Shown here: positions 26,281-34,864 of the stretch, piece by piece
Layout of the letters: every line of letters starts with the position of its first letter
How positions within the stretch are numbered: position 1 is the first letter of the stretch
Program-made: the position numbers and the translations under genes
Notes under the pieces: generated by a model
The model's input: only the letters and a program-made list of their open reading frames with translations
What the model was told of the DNA's origin: nothing
The model's database searches: none
Source: Bacteroidota bacterium
GTDB taxonomy: Bacteria; Bacteroidota; Ignavibacteria; Kapaibacteriales; UBA2268
DNA length: 50,305 bases
Reading direction: 5' to 3'
Assembly (NCBI GenBank): GCA_021780815.1
Contig: JAJXYC010000004.1
Coordinates: 1-50,305, forward strand

Positions 26281-27075
26281 ATGAAAATAAAAATTTTGTT
26301 TATTGGATTAATATCGTTACTTGTAGTATCTTGTAACAATAATAGTTCCAAAGGACCAGAGAAACTATCTTCTGCCTCCGGAGAAAAATTTGCCAATTTT
26401 AACGACTCTTTGAGTTATGTTTTAGGATTACAATTGGGAATGAATTCAAAAACTGATACTTTAAAAATTAATTTTGATTTATATCAAAAAGGTTACAAAG
26501 ATGGGTACGATAGTTTGGCAAAAGCTTTCCCAGATAGCGTAATTGGTATGATTTTCAATAAATTGCAAAGCAAACTTCAATTGCGTCAAATGAAAGCACA
26601 AGCAGATCAACAAAAGAAATTACAAGAAAAAGCACAAGCTTTATCGCAAGTAAATTCAACTTTTCTTGAAACTAACAAGAAAAAACCCGGTGTAAAAGTT
26701 ACAAAAAGCGGATTACAATATGAAGTTATACATCAAGGAACAGGGGCAACTCCATCTCCAAATGATTTATTACACGTTAAATTTACTGCTTCTTTTGCAA
26801 ATGGAGAAGTTTTTGATAGCACAGCAAAAGTAAGACCAATTGATTTCCCTGCTCGGGGGTTATTCAAAGGTTGGGAAGAAGCAGTTCAATATATGAAAGT
26901 TGGTGGTAAATATCGTTTTGTATTCCCTCCAGAATTAGCTTTTGGCGATAAAGGAACTGGACCAATTCCTCCTAATACGGTTATAATTTTTGATATTGAA
27001 TTATTAGGTTCAAAACCTATGCCCGCACCTCCCGGAGGTATGCAAGTTCAACCACAACCACAACCAAGAAAATAA
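26281..27075 (+). CDS. FKBP-type peptidyl-prolyl isomerase lipoprotein
   Basis: This 264-residue lipoprotein isomerase has a signal peptide with lipobox LVVSC, giving lipidation at Cys18. A helical FKBP N-terminal dimerisation domain (about 40-140, with ADQQKKLQEKAQAL) is followed by an FKBP catalytic domain (about 145-250: HVKFTASFANGEVFDST, PARGLFKGWEEAVQYM, GGKYRFVFPPELAFGD, IPPNTVIIFDIELL). The tail is Pro/Gln-rich. It resembles FkpA and Mip foldases that assist folding of exported proteins, which fits the many large secreted proteins here. SD AAAGGA lies 5 nt before the ATG. It is monocistronic between its own promoter and a shared terminator. Confidence 0.95.
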   Translation: MKIKILFIGLISLLVVSCNNNSSKGPEKLSSASGEKFANFNDSLSYVLGLQLGMNSKTDTLKINFDLYQKGYKDGYDSLAKAFPDSVIGMIFNKLQSKLQLRQMKAQADQQKKLQEKAQALSQVNSTFLETNKKKPGVKVTKSGLQYEVIHQGTGATPSPNDLLHVKFTASFANGEVFDSTAKVRPIDFPARGLFKGWEEAVQYMKVGGKYRFVFPPELAFGDKGTGPIPPNTVIIFDIELLGSKPMPAPPGGMQVQPQPQPRK

Positions 27076-27098
27076 TTTTTTTTATCTCGTAAATTAAT

Positions 27099-27136
27099 AA
27101 AAAGAGACTGTCCCAAAAAAACAGTCTCTTTTTTTT
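27099..27136. terminator. Bidirectional terminator between the FKBP gene and the small exported protein gene
   Basis: An 11-bp perfect stem, AAAGAGACTGT (27101-27111) with ACAGTCTCTTT (27121-27131), is followed by T8 on the plus strand; A-runs on the left give T on the minus strand. It serves both convergent genes. Confidence 0.88.
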
Positions 27137-27161
27137 ACTATTTTTATTTTACAAAAAACAT

Positions 27162-27494
27162 CTATTTTTTTCGCCCTGTGCGAAATTTATTGCCAGTTCC
27201 ACTTCCACTACCATCTTTCAATCGTTGCTGAATTTTTTTGGCTGTTCCGTCACAATTTGGATTGCCATAATGGATTCCTGCCCCTGATTGTAGAGTATTT
27301 GATTGAACCGATGTTTTTGTAGAAGCGTTAATTCCTGTGCCTGCCTTGCTACCTTTGTATTGATTCATATTGTAACTTGGGTTATCAATATGTAAACGAG
27401 CACCATTTGCATTTCCTGTTGTAGGATTTTGTGCGTAAGCCATACTTCCAAAGCTGATGGCGATAGCTGCTGCGAGAATTATGTTTTTTTTCAT
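27162..27494 (-). CDS. Small exported basic protein of unknown function
   Basis: The 110-residue product starts with a classical signal peptide (MKKNIILAAAIAISFGSMAYAQ, cleavage after AYA or AQ). The mature part of about 88 residues is rich in Gly, Asn, Ser, Thr and Lys, with a very basic C-terminus (GNKFRTGRKK), a single Cys, and no hydrophobic core. I recognise no family. It may be intrinsically disordered, periplasmic or secreted. The ATG has a strong SD, AGGAG, 6 nt upstream, and an inverted repeat (27529-27548) lies just upstream. It converges on the FKBP gene. Confidence 0.8.
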   Translation of the reverse strand: MKKNIILAAAIAISFGSMAYAQNPTTGNANGARLHIDNPSYNMNQYKGSKAGTGINASTKTSVQSNTLQSGAGIHYGNPNCDGTAKKIQQRLKDGSGSGTGNKFRTGRKK

Positions 27495-27528
27495 TTTATA
27501 CTCCTAAAAAAAATACATATACAATATG

Positions 27529-27548
27529 ATAATTGTATTGCAAAAGGT
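27529..27548. repeat. Inverted repeat upstream of the small exported protein gene
   Basis: ATACAAT (27529-27535) and ATTGTAT (27542-27548) are perfect inverted arms around 6 nt, 35 bp before the ATG at 27494. It could be an operator or a 5' UTR hairpin. A second small hairpin, CATAAC/GTTATG, lies at 27560-27576. Confidence 0.4.
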
Positions 27549-27674
27549 ATGCCAACAATCATAACTTGTTGTTATGTAAATAGATCGATAAGCCGTCAGT
27601 ATCCCAAAAATCTTTTTATGAACAATATTGTCGGAATTTTACAGCAAATAGCGACAATTATTTCCTGTTGTTCA

Positions 27675-28184
27675 TTAAAATAAATAACTTTTCCAATTAT
27701 CATGATTTTCTGGCATATTAGCTTTAATAAATAAAATAGAATGAGGTTTTTTTGGTTTGGATAATAGCACCATACCTGCTTCTTCTGGCGTTCTATTGCC
27801 TTTTTTATTGTTGCATTCAATACAAGATGCAACAAGATTTTCCCATTCATCTTTGCCACCACGAGATTTCGGTAAAATATGATCAATTGTTAATATTTTA
27901 TGATTTTTACCACAATATTGGCACCGCATTCCATCTCGTCGTATTATATTTTTCTTAGATAATTCAATATTCCTATTAGGCAAATTGGAAAAGTAAAGCA
28001 ATCTAATTATACTTGGTACAGGAAATAATTGAGAAATTGTTGTTACAAACTTGTTCTCCTCATTTTCAACTACTTCTGCTTTATTTAAATATATTAAAAT
28101 AATTGCTTTTTTAGCTGGAATTATTGCTATAGGAAAATAACTTTTATTTAACACTAAAACTTTATTACCTACTGCAGATGGCAC
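27675..28184 (-). CDS. HNH endonuclease family protein
   Basis: The 169-residue protein resembles the stand-alone HNH nucleases common in Bacteroidota: an N-terminal KVLVLNKSYFPIAIIPAKKA domain and a C-terminal HNH/zinc module RCQYCGKNHKILTIDHILP, then GGKDEWENLVASCIECNNKKGNRTPEEAGM. Two CxxC pairs (CQYC and CIEC) bind zinc; DH, N and the NNKKGN segment form the HNH site. The start is GTG at 28184 with no convincing SD. The frame stays open about 80 bp farther upstream but has no ATG or GTG start with an SD. The target is not known, and nothing ties it to the CRISPR array 27 kb away. Confidence 0.88.
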   Translation of the reverse strand: MPSAVGNKVLVLNKSYFPIAIIPAKKAIILIYLNKAEVVENEENKFVTTISQLFPVPSIIRLLYFSNLPNRNIELSKKNIIRRDGMRCQYCGKNHKILTIDHILPKSRGGKDEWENLVASCIECNNKKGNRTPEEAGMVLLSKPKKPHSILFIKANMPENHDNWKSYLF

Positions 28185-28476
28185 TTGTTCATCTAAATTT
28201 CTTTTATTAGCAATATGAGTTGAATAATCAAAGCTGAAGACGTATCTCCTGAAATAACAAAGATTAATTTATAAATTTAAACGTAAAATTAAAAAAAATA
28301 TTACTTTATTTAATCTATAAAAAATATAATTACTATAAATTTTATTATTACTTAATTTTATCCGATATACACATACAAAGGAAACACAATATTGATTCGT
28401 CATTACGAACAATATTAATAAACAGACAACATTAAATTTTGTATATCTGTGTTATGTAAAGTAAAAAGAGGACAAG

Positions 28477-29670
28477 ATGAAAATATTAGAAAATATCCGT
28501 GTTCTGGATTTAACAAATGTTCTTTCAGGCCCATTTGCAACTTTACATCTGGCTTTATTAGGCGCAGAAGTAATAAAAATTGAAAACCCCAAAGAAGGTG
28601 ATTTAGCTCGCAAACTCGGAGCAAATACTAATTATAACAAGAAATTATTAGGGACAAGTTTTCTTGCACAAAATGCAAACAAAAAATCATTGACATTGAA
28701 TTTAAAAGAAAATGAAGCAAAAGAAATTTTCAAGAAATTGATTAAAACAAGCGATATTGTGGTTGAAAATTTCAGACCTGGCGTAATGGAAAGATTAGGC
28801 ATAGGCTATAAAGTTTTATCAGAAATTAATCCAAAAATAATTTATTGTGCTATATCAGGATTTGGTCAAGAGGGACCAGATGCAGATAAACCAGCTTATG
28901 ACCAAATAATTCAAGGTTTAAGTGGAGTGATGGCAATAAATGGCAACGAAGTTTTAAATCCACTTCGCACAGGTTTCCCTGTATGTGATACTGTGGGCGG
29001 TTTAAATGCGGCATTCGCCATTATGTCCGCATTATATGCTAGAGAAAAAGCAGGAACTGGTCAATTTATTGATGTTGCTATGATTGATTCCATTATGCCT
29101 ATGATGGGCTGGGTTGTTTCTAACTTACTCCTTGCTAACCAACAGCCACAATTGCTCGGGAATGATAATTTTACTGCCGCACCATCAGGTGTTTTTAAAA
29201 CAAATGATGGACAAATTAATATTGCGGCAAACAAACAAGAACAATGGGAAATACTTTGTGATTTAATTGGGTTACCTGAACTGAAAGAAGACAAGCGTTT
29301 TAAAGAACGTGATACTCGCAAAAATAATAGAAAAGCATTAACACCAATTTTAGAAGAAAAACTAAAACAAAATAATACAAAATTTTGGATTGAAATATTA
29401 AATAAAAATGGCATTCCATCAGGCGAAATCCTGTCTCTTGAAGAAGCATTAAATCAAGAGCAAATTAAATATCGAGATACTTTTACAAATATCGAAGTAG
29501 AAGGTATAGGAAAAGTACCCCTTTTTAATTTAACTGCTAAATTTTCTAATGCAACAGGAAAAGTTGATGCACCACCACCACTTTTAGGGCAACACACAAA
29601 TAAATTGCTTACAGAACTTGGTTATTTGCCTCAACAAATTAAAGATTTTAAACAACGTGGTATTATATAA
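28477..29670 (+). CDS. CaiB/BaiF-type (class III) CoA-transferase
   Basis: This 397-residue enzyme transfers CoA between an acyl-CoA and a free acid. Features of the family are RVLDLTNVLSGPFATLHLALLGAEVIKIE at the N-terminus, VVENFRPGVMERLGIGY, YCAISGFGQEGP, the catalytic Asp142 in PAYDQIIQG, and the C-terminal PPPLLGQHT. The length equals formyl-CoA and succinyl-CoA:glutarate transferases. A role in activating a dicarboxylic acid such as glutarate would fit the glutaryl-CoA dehydrogenase 8 kb away, but that link is inference. SD GAGG lies 5 nt before the ATG. The metallophosphoesterase gene follows after 18 bp. Confidence 0.93.
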   Translation: MKILENIRVLDLTNVLSGPFATLHLALLGAEVIKIENPKEGDLARKLGANTNYNKKLLGTSFLAQNANKKSLTLNLKENEAKEIFKKLIKTSDIVVENFRPGVMERLGIGYKVLSEINPKIIYCAISGFGQEGPDADKPAYDQIIQGLSGVMAINGNEVLNPLRTGFPVCDTVGGLNAAFAIMSALYAREKAGTGQFIDVAMIDSIMPMMGWVVSNLLLANQQPQLLGNDNFTAAPSGVFKTNDGQINIAANKQEQWEILCDLIGLPELKEDKRFKERDTRKNNRKALTPILEEKLKQNNTKFWIEILNKNGIPSGEILSLEEALNQEQIKYRDTFTNIEVEGIGKVPLFNLTAKFSNATGKVDAPPPLLGQHTNKLLTELGYLPQQIKDFKQRGII

Positions 29671-29688
29671 TTAATCCTAAAAAGCCAA

Positions 29689-30846
29689 ATGAAAACAAGT
29701 AATTTTATTTTATTTTTAAGTATAATATTATCTATTTATACTATTGGTAATTATTATATTTTCCGCCGCAGTTTGCAAGCTTTGCCTGAAAATTTTGCTG
29801 TTAAAGTCGCTTTCATACTATTATTCGTACTATTTTATGTTTCATATTTTGGGGCAAGGTTTTTAGAAAGCTCAATCCCTCAATCAATTTTTACTTTTTT
29901 CATTTGGCTTGGCTCAATTTGGTTAGCGGCACTTCTTTATTTTCTTTTATTTGTATTATTATTTGATTTTTCTCGTTTAGTAAATCACTTTTTTGCAATT
30001 TATCCTCACTTTATAACGGAAAATTGGCAAAGAGCAAAACTTTTTGCTTTAATTGTTTCAACATTTTCTGTTTTCATTATTTTATTGATTGGATTTATCA
30101 ATAATGCAAACCCATCTGTAAAATATATGACTTTGGAAATACCAAAGAAAGATTCTCAACTTTCACACTTAAAGATAGCACTTGCTTCCGATATTCATTT
30201 AGGAGTAACGATTACAAAAGCAAAAATAGATAAATTAATAGAATTAATCAACAAAGAAAAACCTGATATAATTTTGTTCGCAGGCGACATTTTAGACGAA
30301 GACCCAAAATTTATTATTCAAAACAAATTAGGACAACCTTTGAAACATCTCTCGGCTAAATATGGAGTATGGGCAATAATGGGAAATCATGAATATATTG
30401 GTGGGGCATCAAAAGCTGAAGAATATATAAAATCTTTAAACATAACATTATTGAAAGATTCCACTGCAATTATTGATAATGCTTTTAATTTGATAGGTCG
30501 TGATGATTTATCTAGCAATCATTGGAATGCACATAAAAGGAAGGATTTAAGTTTGCTATTAGACAAGGCTAATCCTAATTTGCCAACTATTATGATGGAC
30601 CATCAACCTTTTCATTTGGAAGATGTGGCAAAATATCCGATAGATTTACAACTTTCAGGTCATACACACCATGGGCAATTGTTCCCATTTAATTTTATTA
30701 CGTCTGCAATCTATGAAGTAAGTTATGGATACAAAAAAATTAATAATACAAATTTCTTTGTTTCATCAGGTTATGGGCTTTGGGGACCACCAATAAGAAC
30801 CATAAACCGTCCTGAAATTATTGTAATTAATATTAATTTTAAATAA
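29689..30846 (+). CDS. Membrane-anchored metallophosphoesterase
   Basis: The 385-residue protein has four predicted membrane helices in its first 150 residues, then a calcineurin-like metallophosphoesterase domain. All metal ligands are visible: DIHLG (Asp and His), FAGDILDE (Asp), MGNHEY (Asn and His), MDHQPFH (His) and SGHTHHGQL (His, His). Proteins of this YkuE/YaeI-like layout hydrolyse phosphoesters of lipids or nucleotides at the membrane. It follows the CoA-transferase closely, without its own SD. Its stop codon is separated by one base from the stop of the convergent arylsulfotransferase-like gene. Confidence 0.93.
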   Translation: MKTSNFILFLSIILSIYTIGNYYIFRRSLQALPENFAVKVAFILLFVLFYVSYFGARFLESSIPQSIFTFFIWLGSIWLAALLYFLLFVLLFDFSRLVNHFFAIYPHFITENWQRAKLFALIVSTFSVFIILLIGFINNANPSVKYMTLEIPKKDSQLSHLKIALASDIHLGVTITKAKIDKLIELINKEKPDIILFAGDILDEDPKFIIQNKLGQPLKHLSAKYGVWAIMGNHEYIGGASKAEEYIKSLNITLLKDSTAIIDNAFNLIGRDDLSSNHWNAHKRKDLSLLLDKANPNLPTIMMDHQPFHLEDVAKYPIDLQLSGHTHHGQLFPFNFITSAIYEVSYGYKKINNTNFFVSSGYGLWGPPIRTINRPEIIVININFK

Positions 30847-30847
30847 T

Positions 30848-33800
30848 TTACATTTTAATTAACATTTTCTGTAAGTTCCCTATTTTGAAAAAATATGTTC
30901 CCACTGGTAAATTTTTGAAATCAATATTCATTTGATTGTTAGCGAGCAAGCCTGCATATACTAAATTACCTAAAATGTTATAAATTTCTATTTTCTGTCC
31001 AATCAATTCATCTGGAACAATAACTGTTGCAAAATCTTGGATTGGATTAGGATTGACTTCAAATATATTATTTGGAACACTTCCAACACTTGCTAAATCA
31101 CTTACAGAAAATGGAACGGGATTACTCCAATCACTTAAATTCCACATATTATATGAGCGAACTCGGCAATAGTATTGTGTATCCTTTTCTAAACTGTATC
31201 CATAATATTCATAGTAAATAGAATCTTTATCTACTACTAAATTATTGAAGTAAGGGTCAGTTGCAATTTGTAATTGATAAATAGTAAGGCTGTCCTGCTT
31301 ATTCCACTTAATATTACCGGTTAAACTAATAATTTTATTTTCACTTGGATATACAATTTGTGGCGACTTCATTTCAGTTAAGAACCAATTACGATAAGAC
31401 CATGAACTTTCAGCTTGGTCGTTTTTTGCAGAAACACGCCAATAATAGAATTGATTATAATTATAACCTTGGTAATCTAAAGTTGTATCTTTAATATTTC
31501 CGATTCTTTGAATTTCATTAAAAAAGTAATAATCACTGCTAATTGAGATAGTGTAAGAAGAAGCCTGCGGAATAGATGACCAAACTAATTTTCCCGAAAT
31601 TGGTACTGGTTTATCTTTATATGTTGGACCTAATATAGCAGGTCTTGGAAGAGAATCGAGAATAACCGTAGTAAAATGAAAAACAAAAGACCAATTACTT
31701 GGCAATGAATTTTTTTCATACCTAACTCGCCAATAATATTTTGTGTTCATTTTTAAATTATTGTAAGTAAAAGCACTTGTATCAATATTTGAAACATCAT
31801 AAATATTATTGACAAAAGACGAATCTACTGAAATTTGTAAATCGTATGTATCTACATTTGCAATATTCAGCCAATTCAACACTCCATTTATAGGTGTATT
31901 TAAATTATCATTTCCCGGATAAAACAACATTACAGGCATACCATCAAAAACAACATAAAATATATTAGCATCAGACCAATCGCTTGTATCAGTTCCCCGT
32001 ATAGCACAAACTCGCCAAAAATATGGTGTAAATGGTTTACATTTGGCATAATTAAAATCTTTATAATCTGATAACAATGTATCTATAACAAAAGAACTAA
32101 AATTATAATCTTTGGCAATTTGAAGTTTATATTGTTCTGCTTTATCCACTTGACTCCAAGAAAAGTCTATGTTATTTATATTCCAACTAAATTGAGCAGG
32201 ATTAACCAAGATTGGCTTTGTTAATACTTTTGTATTGACCGTAGTAAAATACCACGTATTAGACCAATCGCTGAATCTTTCTCCTAAAAATACTTTTACT
32301 CGCCAATAATATTTTGTACCAGATTCCAAATTATCATTATTGTAAGAATTGCCTGAAATTTTATTAGTATCGACAACTAATTCGGTAAAGTTACTGTTTT
32401 TTGAAATTTGCAAGGCATAATAATCTGCATTTCCTGGGCTTTCCCAATTAAAAGTAATTGTTAAAGGAATATTAATTGTTTGAGTTTGTGGATACACTAA
32501 TTTTACTTTATTAAGTAAAGTGCTAAATTCCCATATATCCGACCAATTACTTGTATCATTGCCCCGAACAGCACACACACTCCAATAATATTTTGTATCT
32601 AATTGCAGTGGTGTATATGTTAAAGAATCATTGTTTGTAGATGATAAATATATCTGTTGAAGTAAATCTTTGTCTGTTCCTATTTTAATAACATAATTTG
32701 TTGCTCCTTTAACATTTTGCCAACTAAAAGTTACACTATTTCCTATATTAATAGTATCCTGATTAGGTGCAGTTAATTTAGGTGCGGCAATTATAGTTGT
32801 AAAAGAATTAGCATCAGACCAATCGCTCGAATCCAATGAACAAATTGCTTTCACACGCCAATAATAAGTAGTAAAGTTTTGGAGATGGTCAGGCGATATT
32901 TGATTTAGGATTGTTTTACTATTTTCAAAAGCCAAGTTTTTAAAGTTAGCATCAAAAGCCGTTTGTATCCAATAAAATTGTGCACCTTTCACTTTATCCC
33001 ATTTTAAAATATCATTGACAGAAATAGCCCCTCTGAAATTTTCTGGATAAATCAGCGTCGGTTTTGCTAAAACAACCATAAAGGAATATACATCAGACCA
33101 ACTTGAAGTATCTTTGTCGTTTAAAGCTCTTACTCTCCAGTAATAAGTAGTACCATTCAACAAGTTGTTCAAAGATTGTGTATTACTCATTGATAAATAA
33201 TCAGCGATAGGATTTGTAAATGTGTTTAATGTGTCTATTTGAATATCATATTTTAAAGCACCTTGAACGGGTAACCAACTTAATGTATCAGAAGTATTAA
33301 AAGCAGTATTATTTAATGGTAATGAAAGCTTAGGGACATCTAAGATATCAGAACATAAAATAAATTCTCCCCCGCCTGTAAAGTTCGCAGTAATTTCGCT
33401 TGTTGTACTATTAAAAGTTGTATTTAATTTGTTAAAATATCCATAATTCTCCTTATCTCGCTTGTATATCGTAATTTTGTTAGGATTGTCAAGACTATCT
33501 ACCGAATTAGCTCTTATCTTGATTGTCCCCGCAAAATTTGTAATACCATTAGAACTAATAACCCATCTTTTATTAATAATATGCGAAAAACTTGAATCTG
33601 TAAAATTGCAAGTATATGGTTGATAGCTATGTTTTTCAACCCAAATGTTTCCTGAACCCGATACTGAAGATAAATTAAGTGTAACTCCCGTAGTATATTT
33701 AGAATTATCAAATATATAACTTCCGGTGGAACTCACCGATTTGATAACAGCATTCATTTTTGTTACATATCTGTATGCACGATAAGACATATTAGATAGG

Positions 33801-34825
33801 AACTCCAAATCAAATGCTTTTGAACCATTAGGTCTTACTTCGGTTACATAACCATTTCCCCAATCTATCAAAGTATTTCCTGTTGGCAGCCGATAAGCAC
33901 TTCCCATCGCTGATGAAAATTGGTCTGGGCTATAACGATATTCCCAAATTTTTGTAACAGTCTTATTCACAAAGTCTATTTGATATTCTACTGCTCTTGA
34001 ATATTGTACCGGCTTTTCTACTCCATTATCAAAAAGTAACAATGTCCCAGAATTTGTAAGATTAGCACAATGTTGGTGCGAAAAACCGAAGAACCCATTT
34101 TCATCTGTGTCATTAGTAAAAGTAAATTCATTATGTTTACTGGCACTTCCGCCAATTGTCCACATAAATTGCCCTGTTGCTTTATTAATTTTTGCAACTT
34201 CATCAAAATGCCTAATCGAAATAATAATATTGCCGTCGTTATCTTCAAACATTGAATTAATATGGGTTAAATCAATATTTTGCTGGGTTAAATCAATTGA
34301 CGCTGTTACATCAGTTGGAGAAACGTGGTTAATAGCATGCCATTCCCAAATTACCCCATTTGTTGATTTATTAATTTCAACAAGGACTTCTGTTGTTACT
34401 TGTGCATTTGTCTTGCCACCATTCACATATTTGCTCATATCTATTGTCGTATGTTCGTTACATAAAAGCAGATAATCACCATTTGAAAGTAAAATAACAT
34501 CATGAATATCAGGCATATAATTTGTTGGATTTTCAATACTATCAACTAATTGAAAATCTTGATTATAAAGATAATATTTGGCTAATGAAAACCGTATCCA
34601 ATAGCCATTATCTAACAATTTACAATAGTCCAAATCCCAAGGACCTTGTGTAAATAGTTGATGACCATAATTATCTAATAAAAAGAAGTCTGATGTTCCT
34701 GAACCATCTAACCTCAAATAACCAGGCGATGGGTTATCTAATACTTTGATATTCAAATCAAATTGAGCATAAAGACCAATATTTATAGATAATAAAGTTA
34801 GTAAAACAACAAATATAGTTTTCAT
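30848..34825 (-). CDS. Arylsulfotransferase-like secreted protein with eight FN3 domains and T9SS signal
   Basis: This is a 1325-residue exported protein. After a signal peptide (cleavage near LYAQ), residues of about 35-340 form an arylsulfotransferase (ASST)-type beta-propeller: HDVILLSNGDYLLL, WEWHAINH, HINSMFEDNDGNIIIS, MWTIGG, FSHQHCANL, LLFDNG, YSRAVEYQID and GNTLIDWGNGYVTEV. ASST enzymes move sulfate between phenols through catalytic histidines. Eight FN3 domains (about 493-1245, each with YYWRV or a variant) follow, then a type A T9SS domain (VNPNPIQDF, LPVGTYFFKIG). An ATG at 34861 is possible, but the ATG at 34825 opens directly into the signal peptide. It lies 39 bp after its paralogue. 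Activity is not proven. Confidence 0.88.
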   Translation of the reverse strand: MKTIFVVLLTLLSINIGLYAQFDLNIKVLDNPSPGYLRLDGSGTSDFFLLDNYGHQLFTQGPWDLDYCKLLDNGYWIRFSLAKYYLYNQDFQLVDSIENPTNYMPDIHDVILLSNGDYLLLCNEHTTIDMSKYVNGGKTNAQVTTEVLVEINKSTNGVIWEWHAINHVSPTDVTASIDLTQQNIDLTHINSMFEDNDGNIIISIRHFDEVAKINKATGQFMWTIGGSASKHNEFTFTNDTDENGFFGFSHQHCANLTNSGTLLLFDNGVEKPVQYSRAVEYQIDFVNKTVTKIWEYRYSPDQFSSAMGSAYRLPTGNTLIDWGNGYVTEVRPNGSKAFDLEFLSNMSYRAYRYVTKMNAVIKSVSSTGSYIFDNSKYTTGVTLNLSSVSGSGNIWVEKHSYQPYTCNFTDSSFSHIINKRWVISSNGITNFAGTIKIRANSVDSLDNPNKITIYKRDKENYGYFNKLNTTFNSTTSEITANFTGGGEFILCSDILDVPKLSLPLNNTAFNTSDTLSWLPVQGALKYDIQIDTLNTFTNPIADYLSMSNTQSLNNLLNGTTYYWRVRALNDKDTSSWSDVYSFMVVLAKPTLIYPENFRGAISVNDILKWDKVKGAQFYWIQTAFDANFKNLAFENSKTILNQISPDHLQNFTTYYWRVKAICSLDSSDWSDANSFTTIIAAPKLTAPNQDTINIGNSVTFSWQNVKGATNYVIKIGTDKDLLQQIYLSSTNNDSLTYTPLQLDTKYYWSVCAVRGNDTSNWSDIWEFSTLLNKVKLVYPQTQTINIPLTITFNWESPGNADYYALQISKNSNFTELVVDTNKISGNSYNNDNLESGTKYYWRVKVFLGERFSDWSNTWYFTTVNTKVLTKPILVNPAQFSWNINNIDFSWSQVDKAEQYKLQIAKDYNFSSFVIDTLLSDYKDFNYAKCKPFTPYFWRVCAIRGTDTSDWSDANIFYVVFDGMPVMLFYPGNDNLNTPINGVLNWLNIANVDTYDLQISVDSSFVNNIYDVSNIDTSAFTYNNLKMNTKYYWRVRYEKNSLPSNWSFVFHFTTVILDSLPRPAILGPTYKDKPVPISGKLVWSSIPQASSYTISISSDYYFFNEIQRIGNIKDTTLDYQGYNYNQFYYWRVSAKNDQAESSWSYRNWFLTEMKSPQIVYPSENKIISLTGNIKWNKQDSLTIYQLQIATDPYFNNLVVDKDSIYYEYYGYSLEKDTQYYCRVRSYNMWNLSDWSNPVPFSVSDLASVGSVPNNIFEVNPNPIQDFATVIVPDELIGQKIEIYNILGNLVYAGLLANNQMNIDFKNLPVGTYFFKIGNLQKMLIKM

Positions 34826-34864
34826 AATTGCACCAACAAATTTATAACATCTTATATTCATATT

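Noticed and set aside
27675-28184. HNH protein as part of the CRISPR system or a homing element
   Set aside because: It is 27 kb from the array, has the layout of a common stand-alone chromosomal HNH family, and shows no intron or repeat around it.
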